The notes beneath the pieces are model-generated. The model saw only the letters and a list, made by a program, of their open reading frames with translations, did not search any database and was not told the origin of the DNA. Of a stretch of 30,594 bases of DNA, positions 22,271 to 30,530 are shown in pieces (positions within the stretch are counted from its first letter, which is position 1; every line of letters begins with the position of its first letter). The translations under genes and the position numbers were made by a program. Source of the stretch: JBNKWA01 sp050299555 (GTDB taxonomy: Bacteria; Pseudomonadota; Alphaproteobacteria; Rhodobacterales; Rhodobacteraceae); NCBI GenBank assembly GCA_050299555.1, contig JBNKWA010000046.1, positions 1 to 30,594 on the forward strand, in the 5' to 3' direction.

Positions 22271-22907
22271 CGAGGATCTCGTCCGCCTGATCCTGCGGCT
22301 GCGCGAGCGCGGCGTCACCGACAAGGCGGTGCTGAGCGCCATCGAGGCGACCCCGCGCGAGGCGTTCCTGGAGGGCATCTTCCAGGCCCGCGCCCACGAG
22401 GACACGGCGCTGCCCATCGCCTGCTGCCAGACCATCAGCCAGCCGACGGTGGTGGGGCTGATGACCCAGGCGCTGCAGGTGGACAAGCGCTCCAAGGTGC
22501 TCGAGGTCGGCACCGGCTCGGGCTATCAGGCGGCGATCCTGGCCCGGCTCGCCCGCCGGGTCTATACCGTGGAGCGGCACCGGGCGCTGGCCAAGGCGGC
22601 CGAAAAGCTGCTGGCCGAGCTTGGGCTTTCCAACGTCACCGTGATCCCCGGCGACGGCACCCTGGGGCTGCCAGACCAGGCGCCGTTCGACCGTATCATC
22701 GTCACCGCCGCGGCCGAGGATGTGCCCTCGGATCTCATCAAGCAGTTGAAGGTCGGCGGCATCATGGTACTACCGGTTGGGCAATCGGATACTGTGCAAA
22801 CGCTTTTGAAAGTGGTAAAGACCGAAAGCGGACTCGACTACCAGACCCTCGGCGACGTGCGTTTCGTGCCACTGATCGAGGGTTTTGTCGGCGACGCGAA
22901 GGGATAA
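22260..22907 (+). CDS. pcm: Protein-L-isoaspartate O-methyltransferase
   Basis: A 215-residue S-adenosylmethionine-dependent methyltransferase that repairs isoaspartyl residues in aged proteins. The core motif LEVGTGSGYQAA (Glu82, Gly84, Gly86, Gly88) binds the cofactor. QTISQPTVVGLMTQAL is the family's catalytic/substrate segment, and VTAAAEDVPSDLIKQLKVGGIMVLPVG the later conserved block. The start is a GTG at 22260 inside the end of surE, preceded by GGGGAGG, giving translational coupling. It is followed after 47 nt by the LysM/M23 lipoprotein gene. Confidence 0.95.
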   Translation: MTPDEDLVRLILRLRERGVTDKAVLSAIEATPREAFLEGIFQARAHEDTALPIACCQTISQPTVVGLMTQALQVDKRSKVLEVGTGSGYQAAILARLARRVYTVERHRALAKAAEKLLAELGLSNVTVIPGDGTLGLPDQAPFDRIIVTAAAEDVPSDLIKQLKVGGIMVLPVGQSDTVQTLLKVVKTESGLDYQTLGDVRFVPLIEGFVGDAKG

Positions 22908-22954
22908 GCGCCCGGGCGGAACCGGGCCGGACCGAGAGAACGGGCGGTACGGTG

Positions 22955-24151
22955 ATGCAGAAACTGAGAACGCGAACCCTGTCGGGCGCCATGATGGCCT
23001 CGGCGGCACTTTTGGTTTCCGGATGCGAGGGGGGCCTCGGCGGTATCGGCGACATGTTCCGCGGCGACAAGCCGGCGGAATCGGCGCTGGAGACGCTGCA
23101 GCGGCCCGACCCCGATGCCCGCGGCGTCATCACCTACAACACCTATCAGGTGATCGTGGCCCGCGACGGCGACAGCATCGAGGCCATGGCCGGCCGGATC
23201 GGGCTGACCGGCAAGGAACTGGCCGACCATAACGGGTTGCCGGTGAGCTATCGACCGCGCGCCGGCGAGGTGCTGGCCCTGCCCCGCTACGTGGGCGGGA
23301 CCCCGGCGGACAATGTCTGGAGCCCGGCGGCGATCTCGGGCGCGATCGATTCGACGCCGCTGGACAGCGGCGCCTCGGTCGCCGGCAGCACCGCCGGCAG
23401 CACCGCCACTGGCACCGGCGGGCCGAACCCGTTCTCGAACGGCCAGCCCGACAGCGTGGTCGACCCGATCCGCCACCGGGTGCAGACCGGCGAGACCGCC
23501 TATACCATCGCCCGGCTCTATGGCGTCTCGGTGACCGCGCTGGCCTCGTGGAACGGTCTCGACAGCAACCTGACGGTGCGCGAGAATCAGGAGCTGCTGA
23601 TCCCGCTGACGGCGAATGCGGCGCGTACCGGCTCGGCCTCGGTGCAGGCGCCGCTGGCGCCGCCGCCCAGCGCCGGCCAGCCGCTGCCGGAGAACCAGGA
23701 CATCTCGGCAGTGCGGCCACCGCCGGCGCCCGATCTCGGCGCCGCCCCGGAACCTGCGCCCGCCCCAGCGCCCGCCCCTGCCCCGGCGGCAACGGCGCGG
23801 CTGGCGATGCCGGTCCAGGGCAAGGTGATCCTGCCCTACTCCACCGAGGCCGGGCCGAAGAAGAACGAGGGCATCGACATCGGCGCCCCGGCGGGAACCG
23901 CGGTGACCGCGGCCGCCGATGGCGAGGTGGCCTATGTCTCCGAATCGCTGGGGCTGGGCACCATCGTGCTGATCCGCCATGCCGGCGACCTGATCACCGT
24001 CTACGGCCGGGTGTCGGATGTGGGCCTGAAGAAGGGCGACACGGTCAGCAAGGGCCAGAAGATCGGCGTGGTGGCCGAGAACCCGACCCCGAACGTGCAT
24101 TTCGAGGTGCGCCGCGGCTCGGCGGCGGTGGACCCGACGCCGTTCCTTTAG
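22955..24151 (+). CDS. NlpD/DipM-like lipoprotein with LysM domains and degenerate LytM (M23) domain
   Basis: A 398-residue lipoprotein with lipobox LVSGC (Cys24). It carries a first LysM-like segment (about 49-103), a second LysM (about 165-215, VQTGETAYTIARLYGVS), a Pro/Ala-rich linker (about 220-285) and a C-terminal M23/LytM domain. The usual zinc-site HxGxD is NEGID (Asn304, Asp308). The later HxH region keeps His382 in VHFEVR, but the preceding conserved His in the YxH position is Arg352. Missing ligands imply no peptidase activity. NlpD and EnvC of E. coli, and DipM of Caulobacter, are such degenerate activators of cell-wall amidases at division, which is the likely role here. An adjacent GTG at 22952 is an alternative start. 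The gene order surE-pcm-nlpD supports the call. Confidence 0.9.
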   Translation: MQKLRTRTLSGAMMASAALLVSGCEGGLGGIGDMFRGDKPAESALETLQRPDPDARGVITYNTYQVIVARDGDSIEAMAGRIGLTGKELADHNGLPVSYRPRAGEVLALPRYVGGTPADNVWSPAAISGAIDSTPLDSGASVAGSTAGSTATGTGGPNPFSNGQPDSVVDPIRHRVQTGETAYTIARLYGVSVTALASWNGLDSNLTVRENQELLIPLTANAARTGSASVQAPLAPPPSAGQPLPENQDISAVRPPPAPDLGAAPEPAPAPAPAPAPAATARLAMPVQGKVILPYSTEAGPKKNEGIDIGAPAGTAVTAAADGEVAYVSESLGLGTIVLIRHAGDLITVYGRVSDVGLKKGDTVSKGQKIGVVAENPTPNVHFEVRRGSAAVDPTPFL

Positions 24152-24220
24152 GGCTCGATCCCTGAGACATCCACCGCGCCCCCGCGACCGGGTGCGGCCT
24201 CGACTTGCTCGCGCCGCCTT

Positions 24221-24264
24221 CGCGCCCGGGCGCGAGGGTGGGTGGGCGGGGAGCGCCCGGGCGC
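24221..24264. terminator. Two palindromes between convergent genes
   Basis: CGCGCCCGGGCGCG (24221-24234) and GCGCCCGGGCGC (24253-24264) recur 30 nt apart in the spacer between the M23 lipoprotein and DUF815 genes, which end toward each other. They may pair with themselves or each other and serve both transcripts. No U-tract is visible. Confidence 0.45.
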
Positions 24265-24286
24265 GATCCTTGTTCGCGCCACCGGT

Positions 24287-25150
24287 TCAGAAGTCGATGC
24301 GTCGCCCCTGCCGACCGGCGAGGTCGGTGACGTATTGCCAGGCGACCCGGCCCGAGCGGCCGCCGCGGGTCTGCTGCCACTCGATCGCCTCGGCGCGCAG
24401 GGTGGCGTCGTCGATCGCCAGCCCCAGCGCGTCGCAATAGCCGCGGATCATCGCCAGATAGCTCGACTGGTCGCAGTTGTGAAAGCCCAGCCACAGCCCG
24501 AAGCGATCGCTGAGCGAGACCTTCTCCTCGGTCGCCTCGGACGGATTGATGGCCGAGGAGCGCTCGTTCTCGATCATGTCGCGGGGCATCAGGTGGCGCC
24601 GGTTCGAGGTGGCGTAGAAGATCACGTTCTCCGGCCGGCCTTCGACCCCGCCGTCAAGAACAGCCTTCAACTGCTTGTAATGACTGTCGTCCTTGTCGAA
24701 GCTCAGGTCGTCGCAAAAGAGGATGAACCGGGCCGTGGCGGTCCGCAGCAGCGCCAGAAGACGGCCGATGGAGGGGATGTCCTCGCGGTGGATCTCGATC
24801 AGCTTCAGCCCCGGATGGGCCACCGCGACGGCGCCATGGGCGGCCTTGACCAGGCTCGACTTGCCCATGCCGCGGGCGCCCCAGAGCAGCACGTTGTTGG
24901 CGGCATGGCCGGCGGCGAACTGCCGGGTATTGGCGATCAGCGTGTCGCGGGCGCGGTCGATGCCGACCAGAAGCTCTACCGGGACCCGGGCGATCCTTGG
25001 CACCGGCACCAGCGCGTCGGGCTCGGCCTGCCAAACGAAGGCCTCGGCCGCGTCGAGATCGGGGAGCGTCGCCGGCGGCGGCCGCAGGCGCTCCAGCGCC
25101 GCGGCGATGCGCTCCAGCGCCGCCGCGGTGCCCGGGTCGGCATCCGTCAC
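24287..25150 (-). CDS. DUF815-family AAA-type ATPase
   Basis: A 287-residue P-loop ATPase of the DUF815 (COG2607) family, widespread in alphaproteobacteria and without a settled role. Walker A is GARGMGKSS (about 91-99) and Walker B is FILFCDDLS (about 142-150). YATSNRRHLMPRDM (about 178-191) follows in the sensor-1 position, and DRFGLWLGF is the family's next conserved block. There is no membrane segment. The start is a GTG at 25150 overlapping the tatC stop by four bases (GTGA), so it is translated with tatC. The repeated link to Tat genes suggests a role near export, but this is inference. Confidence 0.92.
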   Translation of the reverse strand: MTDADPGTAAALERIAAALERLRPPPATLPDLDAAEAFVWQAEPDALVPVPRIARVPVELLVGIDRARDTLIANTRQFAAGHAANNVLLWGARGMGKSSLVKAAHGAVAVAHPGLKLIEIHREDIPSIGRLLALLRTATARFILFCDDLSFDKDDSHYKQLKAVLDGGVEGRPENVIFYATSNRRHLMPRDMIENERSSAINPSEATEEKVSLSDRFGLWLGFHNCDQSSYLAMIRGYCDALGLAIDDATLRAEAIEWQQTRGGRSGRVAWQYVTDLAGRQGRRIDF

Positions 25151-25995
25151 GACGGCTCCTCGGGCGCCTCCGGCGCCTCGTCATAGAAGCCCTCGGCCTT
25201 GAGCCGCGCCTCGCGCTGCCTCTCGACCCGGCGGACGAGGAAGATCGAAAGCTCGTAGAGCGGATAGACGGCGCAGAACAGGATCAGCTGCGAGATCACG
25301 TCCGGCGGCGTCGCCACGGCGGCCAAGAGCAGGATGCTGACGATGGCGTATTTGCGGGTGCGGGCCAGCCCCTCGCCGCTGACGATCTCGGCCATGCCCA
25401 TGAGCGTCAGCAGCACCGGCAGCTGGAAACACAGGCCAAAGGCGACGATGAAGCGGATCGTCAGCCCCAGATAGGCCTCGGCCGAGCCCTGGAAGGCCAG
25501 CGCGGCGGAGGCGACGGAATCGACCGCGCCCTCGGCCGGGACCGGCCCCTGCTGGAAGCTGAGAAAGAAGCGGAAGCCGATGGGCATCACCACGTAATAG
25601 GCGAACGCGGCGCCGATGAAGAACAGCACCGGCGAGGCGATGATGAACGGCAGGAAGGCCTGCTTTTCCTTGCGGTAGAGGCCCGGCGCCACGAACCGCC
25701 AGAGCTGGTAGCTGACATAGGGAAAGCTCAGCGCCAGCCCGCCCAGGAGCGAGATCTGCACCGCCACCATGAAGCCTTCCTGCAGCTTGATGAAGATCAG
25801 CTGGCAGTCCTGGCCGCGGGCGTCGAGCGCCGCGCAGACCGGCTGGGTGAGGAAGTTGTAGACCGGGTTCCAGACCGAGAAGCAGATGACCATGCCGATG
25901 AAGAAGGCGATCACGGAATGGATCAGCCGGGTGCGGAGCTCGGCCAGATGCTCGATCAGCGGTGCGGTCGATTCGTCGATATCGCTGATCGGCAT
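25147..25995 (-). CDS. tatC: Twin-arginine translocase subunit TatC
   Basis: A 282-residue inner-membrane protein with six helices that binds twin-arginine signal peptides. The N-terminal EHLAELRTRL (15-24) carries the conserved Glu15, Leu20 and Arg21 of the signal-binding face. FIKLQEGFMVA and FPYVSYQLWRFVAPGLY (with the conserved Pro/Tyr region) follow. The last helices end in a basic C-terminus with EAPEEPS. The start ATG shares its T/A bases with the tatB stop (TGATG). Periplasmic loop VCAALDARGQDC holds two Cys, not universal in the family. Confidence 0.97.
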   Translation of the reverse strand: MPISDIDESTAPLIEHLAELRTRLIHSVIAFFIGMVICFSVWNPVYNFLTQPVCAALDARGQDCQLIFIKLQEGFMVAVQISLLGGLALSFPYVSYQLWRFVAPGLYRKEKQAFLPFIIASPVLFFIGAAFAYYVVMPIGFRFFLSFQQGPVPAEGAVDSVASAALAFQGSAEAYLGLTIRFIVAFGLCFQLPVLLTLMGMAEIVSGEGLARTRKYAIVSILLLAAVATPPDVISQLILFCAVYPLYELSIFLVRRVERQREARLKAEGFYDEAPEAPEEPS

Positions 25996-26567
25996 CAGGG
26001 TTTCGCCGCCTTGTCGGTGGATGCCGGTTTGGCGGCTTTCGCAGCCGCCGCCCGGGCCGGCTTGCGTGCAGCGGCGGGCTTGGCCGGTTTGGCGGCAGCG
26101 GGCTTGGCGGCAGCGGGCTTGGCGGGCTTTCGCGTGGCGGCGGGTTTGGTATCGGTCGCCGGGGCCGGCGCCGCAGGCTTGGCCGCGGCTTCGGCAGTCT
26201 TGGCGGCGGAGGCCGCGCTGGCGCCAGCGGCGGTTGCCGTGGGCGTGGCCGCGGCCGGGGATTTCGCGGCAGTGGCCGGCTTGGCAGCCTCACCGCCGCT
26301 GACCATGCCCTTGGCGTAGTTGCGGGCCGACTTGGTGGCCGAGCCGAGATTGAGGTTGTCGACTGCCCTGAGTCCCTTGGCGGCCTCGTCGAGGCCGCTT
26401 TCCCTGGCCGCCTCCTCCATCGAGCGCTGGAACTCGCGGGCCATGCCGCGGGCCTTGCCCATGAAGCGGCCGGCCTTGTGGAACAGCACCGGCAGGTCCT
26501 TGGGGCCGACGACGATCAGCGCCACGACGCCGATGACCATCAGCTCGGCCCAGCCAATGTCCAGCAT
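25995..26567 (-). CDS. tatB: Twin-arginine translocase subunit TatB
   Basis: A 190-residue protein: a transmembrane helix (about 5-20) with the conserved Glu8 and the Gly21-Pro22 hinge (VVGPKDLP), an amphipathic helix (about 24-60), and a very long Ala/Lys/Pro-rich tail (about 95-190) with PAAAKPA-type repeats. TatB with TatC forms the substrate receptor. Proline and lysine repeats of this kind are common in alphaproteobacterial TatB; the tail looks like a histone-H1-like linker and is probably disordered. The ATG at 26567 lies 47 nt after the tatA stop, with a weak ribosome-binding site. Confidence 0.95.
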   Translation of the reverse strand: MLDIGWAELMVIGVVALIVVGPKDLPVLFHKAGRFMGKARGMAREFQRSMEEAARESGLDEAAKGLRAVDNLNLGSATKSARNYAKGMVSGGEAAKPATAAKSPAAATPTATAAGASAASAAKTAEAAAKPAAPAPATDTKPAATRKPAKPAAAKPAAAKPAKPAAARKPARAAAAKAAKPASTDKAAKP

Positions 26568-26614
26568 GGCGCGCTACACTCCCACAGGCAGGGTTCGGGC
26601 CGCGAGAGGCGGCG

Positions 26615-26827
26615 TCAGGCCTTGTCCTTCTCGGCCGGTGTCACGTCGCGGGCGCTGTCGGCGGCTGCATCCTCGAGCTCGGCCTTGCCGTCGGCAATGC
26701 CCTTCTTGAAGCTGGTGATGCCCTTGCCGACCTCGCCCATCAGCGACGAGATCTTGCCGCGGCCGAACAGCACCAGCACCACCACTGCAATCAGGATGAT
26801 GCCTGGAAGGCCGATATTGTTGAACAT
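26615..26827 (-). CDS. tatA: Twin-arginine translocase subunit TatA
   Basis: A 70-residue protein, normal length for TatA. It has a short N-terminus, a membrane helix (about 6-20), the Phe21-Gly22 hinge (LFGRGK), an amphipathic helix (about 25-48), and an acidic/charged tail. TatA multimers form or open the path for folded proteins. First gene of tatA-tatB-tatC-DUF815, which is transcribed leftward. The 139-nt gap upstream probably carries its promoter; no clear boxes were found. Confidence 0.96.
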   Translation of the reverse strand: MFNNIGLPGIILIAVVVLVLFGRGKISSLMGEVGKGITSFKKGIADGKAELEDAAADSARDVTPAEKDKA

Positions 26828-26966
26828 GATCCCAGATCTCCGCTACACGCGCCATGGCGGCGCTCCGCGCCATCGGCGCGTCATTTGCATTCACGTCTAT
26901 CTATGCCGTCCGGCGCCGGCAATAAAGCCCGTTGGCCAAATCGCGGAAAATTATCCCGCCGGCGCG

Positions 26967-28079
26967 CTATTGCGCGGCCAGCGCCGGCTCGGCCCGGCCC
27001 AGGCCACCGGGAAAGACGAAGCAGCGGTCGCGGCGCAGCGACAGCCAGAGCGCGGTGCCCTGCTGCGGCAGGAAGACGCCGGGCACCGTCGCCTTCAGAA
27101 CCGAGCCGTCATGGTCCATGGCCAGTTCCACCAGGCTTTCGCGGCCCATGTAGCGCGCCCTGACCACGCGGCCGCGCGCCGGCACGCCATCCTGGGGCGT
27201 CGGCAGCGGGCCGCTGCCCTGGCGGTCGAAGTCGATCTTCAGGTGCTGGGGGCGGATGACGATCTCGACCTCGGCGCCGTCGACATAGTTGGGGGTCAGG
27301 AAGATGCCGAAGGGCGTGTCGGTCTGGAAGTGCCGCACCCGGCCGCGGATCAGGTTGATGTCCGAGAAGAACGCCGCCGCCTCGCGGTCGGCGGGGTTGT
27401 TGTAGATGGTATAGGGGGCGCCGGCCTGCACGATGCGCCCGGACCGCATCAGCGCGATGCGGTCGGCCATGCGCATGGCCTCGTCCGGCTCGTGGGTGAC
27501 CAGCAGCACCGCCGTCCCCTCCTCGCGCAGGATCGCCAGCGTGTCGTCGCGGATGCCGTCGCGGAGCCGGTTGTCGAGGCCCGAGAAGGGTTCGTCCATC
27601 AGCATCACCCGCGGCCGCGGCGCCAGCGCCCGGGCCAGCGCCACGCGCTGCTGCTCGCCGCCGGAAAGCTGGTGCGGGTACTGGCTGCCATGGCTGGCCA
27701 GGCCGACACGGGCCAGCAGCTCGGTCGCCCGGCGGGCCTTGTCGGCGGCGCTGCCGGTCACCCCGAAGGCGACGTTCTGCAGCGCGGTCAGGTGCGGGAA
27801 CAGCGCGAAGTCCTGGAACATCATGCCGACGCCGCGGGATTCGGGCGGCAACTGGCGGTGGCGGTCGGCGACCTGGCGGCCGTCGATCAGCACCCTGCCC
27901 TCGGTCGGCCTCTCCACCCCGGCGGCGATCCTGAGTGTCGTCGACTTGCCGCAGCCCGAAGGGCCGAGCAGGCAGGTGACCTCGCCGCCGGCCAGCGCCA
28001 GCGACAGATGGTCGACCACCGGATGCCCGCCGAAGTGGCAGGACAGGCCGTCGAGTTCCAGGCGGGCGGGCTCGGCCAA
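26967..28079 (-). CDS. FbpC-type ABC transporter ATPase (no permease nearby)
   Basis: A 370-residue ATPase with a C-terminal TOBE domain. Motifs: Walker A GPSGCGKST (39-47), Q-loop Gln89, signature LSGGE (138-142), Walker B VMLMDE (158-163) and switch His196. The block MMFQDFALFPHLTALQNVAFG and the TOBE end GRESLVEL resemble FbpC/PotA-like importers of ferric iron or polyamines. Its permease and binding protein are not in this window, so the substrate is unknown. The start assigned is a TTG (28077-28079), giving MAEPARLELDGLSC, the expected N-terminus; no strong ribosome-binding site is seen. It follows the AlkC-like gene by 56 nt on the same strand. Confidence 0.9.
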   Translation of the reverse strand: MAEPARLELDGLSCHFGGHPVVDHLSLALAGGEVTCLLGPSGCGKSTTLRIAAGVERPTEGRVLIDGRQVADRHRQLPPESRGVGMMFQDFALFPHLTALQNVAFGVTGSAADKARRATELLARVGLASHGSQYPHQLSGGEQQRVALARALAPRPRVMLMDEPFSGLDNRLRDGIRDDTLAILREEGTAVLLVTHEPDEAMRMADRIALMRSGRIVQAGAPYTIYNNPADREAAAFFSDINLIRGRVRHFQTDTPFGIFLTPNYVDGAEVEIVIRPQHLKIDFDRQGSGPLPTPQDGVPARGRVVRARYMGRESLVELAMDHDGSVLKATVPGVFLPQQGTALWLSLRRDRCFVFPGGLGRAEPALAAQ

Positions 28080-28135
28080 TGCAGGTGTCCGATGGAAACG
28101 ATCAGGTAATCAGCATCTAGCAATGCCGGGGCGGC

Positions 28136-29284
28136 TTAACAACCGCGCTCCACCACCTCGAATGCGGCCGATGGTCCCGGCTGGCCGTTGACCTGCAGCG
28201 TCAGGTGGTGGCGGCCGGGGGTCAGCCGGTAGGTGGTGGCATCTGCCAGGAGCCGGTGGCGCTTGTCGAGCTGCCGGGTCTCGCCCGCGTCGAGCGCCAG
28301 CGCCCTGAGCTTGAAGACCTTCTCGGCGCGGCGGCCGTTCGGGCGGGCAAAGTCGATCACGTAGTCGACCAGCACACGGGTGGCGCTTCCTGCCCGGAGG
28401 GTGACGGTGAAGGACAGGCTGTCCCCCATGGCCACCCGGGGCGTGTCGATGGCCAGCGTCACCGCCACCTCGGGCGCGGCACCGTAGCCCAAGAGCGCCA
28501 GCGCCTCGGGGTTGCCGGCCTTGACCAGCGTGCGCAGGGCGTGGCGGGTCATCCAGTCGAGCTCGGCCGGCGCCTGCCGGCGCTCATTCTGCCAGCGGGC
28601 CAGCGCCGCCAGCACCGGCGCCGGGCTGTCCTTGGCGATGTCGTTGAGGTGGTTGGCCACCGAGCGGGTGACATAGCGGGTGGGGTCGGCATGGAGCCGG
28701 TCCAGCAGCGGCAGCGCCGTCTCCACCGGCAGGGGCAGACGGCCGGACCATGGCAGCCGTGGCCGGGTGCCCTCGCTGACCAGCCGGCGGACATGGTAGT
28801 TGGGGTCGTCGGCCCAGCCCTCGAGCACCGCCAGCGTCCGTTCCGGCCAGGCGCGCAGGAAGGCGCGGATGGCGTCCTCCATGGAGAAGCGCATGGTGAT
28901 CTCGCGCAAGCTGGCCAGCGCGAGGTCCAGGTGCCCTTCGGCCTGCCCGTGCCGGGCGACATATTCGCCAAGCGGCGCGAAGATGAAGTCGCCGAAATCG
29001 TCGTCGCTGCGGGTCGGATCGAGCGGCGGCGGCAGGGCGCGGGTGATCGCATCGGCGGCGGCGGGGAAGTCGCCGGGCAGGTGGTCCTGAAGCACGTCGG
29101 CGATCAGCCCGATGCGGGCCTTCAGCTCCAGCGCCGGCAGCCGCCCCATCACCGCGGCGGTGAATGCGGAGGCGTCGAAGCCGGGCACGGCGCCGGCGAA
29201 CTGACCGGCCAGCCAATCCACCTTGGCCTGGTTGAAGAGCGCGTCCTTGAGGCTGAAGCCCTTGCCGCCGGTGACCTCGGCCAT
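28136..29284 (-). CDS. alkC: AlkC-like DNA alkylation repair glycosylase with Ig-like domain
   Basis: A 382-residue protein of the AlkC/AlkD HEAT-like repeat glycosylase family, which removes alkylated bases such as 3-methyladenine without base flipping. The first 270 residues are helical HEAT-like repeats (WPERTLAVLEGWADDPNYHVRRL, RYVTRSVANHLNDIAKD, DWMTRHALRTLVKAGNPEAL). The last 105 residues form a strand-rich Ig-like domain (VAVTLAIDTPRVAMGDSLSF ... LQVNGQPGPSAAFEVVE). HEAT repeats plus Ig-like domain is the AlkC form. The ATG at 29284 lies five nt after the SDR stop. Longer upstream frames run antisense through the SDR and are rejected. The catalytic acid was not assigned. Confidence 0.85.
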   Translation of the reverse strand: MAEVTGGKGFSLKDALFNQAKVDWLAGQFAGAVPGFDASAFTAAVMGRLPALELKARIGLIADVLQDHLPGDFPAAADAITRALPPPLDPTRSDDDFGDFIFAPLGEYVARHGQAEGHLDLALASLREITMRFSMEDAIRAFLRAWPERTLAVLEGWADDPNYHVRRLVSEGTRPRLPWSGRLPLPVETALPLLDRLHADPTRYVTRSVANHLNDIAKDSPAPVLAALARWQNERRQAPAELDWMTRHALRTLVKAGNPEALALLGYGAAPEVAVTLAIDTPRVAMGDSLSFTVTLRAGSATRVLVDYVIDFARPNGRRAEKVFKLRALALDAGETRQLDKRHRLLADATTYRLTPGRHHLTLQVNGQPGPSAAFEVVERGC

Positions 29285-29288
29285 GGGC

Positions 29289-30068
29289 CTAGAGGGTCGC
29301 GTTGATGGCGCCGCCGTCGAGCAGCACGTTCTGGCCGACGATGAAGCCGGCATGGGCCGAGCAGAGGAAGGCGCACATGGCGCCGAACTCCGCCGGGGTG
29401 CCATAGCGGCGGGTGGGAATGGTGGCGGCGCGGCGGGCGCGGGCGGCCTCGATGGTGATGCCCTCGGCGCGGGCGACACCGCCGTCGAGCGCGTCGGCCC
29501 GGTCGGTGGCGTGGATGCCGGGCAGCAGGTTGTTGATGACGACGCCGTCCGGGGCCACCTGGCGGGCGGTGCCGGCGACAAAGCCGGTCAGCCCGGTGCG
29601 GGCGGTGTTGGAGAGCCCGAGTACGGCGATGGGCGCCTTGACCGACTGCGAGGTGATGTTGACGACGCGGCCCCAGCCGCGCCCGGCCATGCCGGGGATC
29701 ACCGCCTGCATCAGCGCGATCGGGGTCAGCATGTTGGCGTCGAGCGCGGCGATGAAGTCGTCGCGGCTCCAGTCCGACCAGAGGCCGGGGGGCGGCCCGC
29801 CGGCATTGGTGACCAGGATGTCGGGCTCGGGGCAGGCGGCCAGGACGGCGGCGCGGCCGGCCTCGGTGGTGATGTCGCCGGCGACCGCGGTCACGGCGAC
29901 GCCATGGGCGGCGCGGATGGCGGCGGCGGTCACCTCGAGCGGACCGGCGCTGCGGGCGTTGATCACCAGGTCGACGCCCTCGGCCGCCAGCGCCTCGGCG
30001 CAGCCGCGCCCCAGCCCCTTCGAGGCGGCACAGACGATGGCGCGCTTGCCCTTGATCCCCAGGTCCAT
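29289..30068 (-). CDS. SDR-fold protein lacking the Tyr/Lys catalytic pair
   Basis: A 259-residue Rossmann-fold protein of the SDR family. The dinucleotide motif is AASKGLGRG (14-22), NAGG is at 88-91, and Ser140 of ITSQS stands in the catalytic Ser position. The Y-x-x-x-K pair is replaced by Ser153 and Arg157 (LSNTARTG). A group of SDR-like FabG relatives carries such LSN-type sequences, so this is probably a stable subfamily and not decay. Substrate binding or an unusual mechanism is possible. The C-terminus VGQNVLLDGGAI is normal for SDRs. The ATG at 30068 is preceded by GGGAGG. It is followed closely by alkC. Confidence 0.85.
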   Translation of the reverse strand: MDLGIKGKRAIVCAASKGLGRGCAEALAAEGVDLVINARSAGPLEVTAAAIRAAHGVAVTAVAGDITTEAGRAAVLAACPEPDILVTNAGGPPPGLWSDWSRDDFIAALDANMLTPIALMQAVIPGMAGRGWGRVVNITSQSVKAPIAVLGLSNTARTGLTGFVAGTARQVAPDGVVINNLLPGIHATDRADALDGGVARAEGITIEAARARRAATIPTRRYGTPAEFGAMCAFLCSAHAGFIVGQNVLLDGGAINATL

Positions 30069-30227
30069 CTCTCGCCTCCCTTCCCGCATCGGTTCTTCGG
30101 GCCGGCATAGCCCGGCGCGCCGGCGGGCGAAACCCCCGTGGGCGACCCCGTCCTATGCGCCGCGGCGTTGACCGCTGCCGCAGCATCGACTTCAATGCCG
30201 GGCGCAACGCAGCGGAAGGATGGTGCC

Positions 30228-30530
30228 ATGACCGATCTGGCCGAGACACTGGACGCGCCGGCGCCGCCGGACGGGCTGACCCCCCCGGTGGCGGCGCTGT
30301 GGTGGCTGAAGAAGGGCGGGCTTGCCATGGGGCCGGAATGGGAGCGGGCGCATGCCATCTGCCAGACCGCCGAGGGCACGCGGGCCTATGACCTCGTGCA
30401 CGCGCTGGCGCACCGGATCGAGGGCGACGAGGCCAATGCCGGCTACTGGTATCGGCGCGCCGGCGTGGCGCATGCCAGCGGTACGCTGGCCGAGGAATGG
30501 CAGGCGCTGGTCGCCACCATCGCCGCCTAG
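30228..30530 (+). CDS. Small conserved protein of unknown function
   Basis: A 100-residue soluble protein. The ATG at 30228 has GAAGGA seven nt upstream. Features: a short disordered N-terminus rich in Ala/Pro, then helix-forming sequence with WWLKKGG, EWERAHAICQ, YDLVHALAHRIEGDEANAGYWYRRAG and a final helical EEWQALVATIA. The pattern Y-W-Y-R-R-A-G recurs in small conserved hypothetical proteins of Proteobacteria. There is no signal peptide or membrane segment. It is divergent from the SDR gene and lies at the window's end. Confidence 0.75.
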   Translation: MTDLAETLDAPAPPDGLTPPVAALWWLKKGGLAMGPEWERAHAICQTAEGTRAYDLVHALAHRIEGDEANAGYWYRRAGVAHASGTLAEEWQALVATIAA

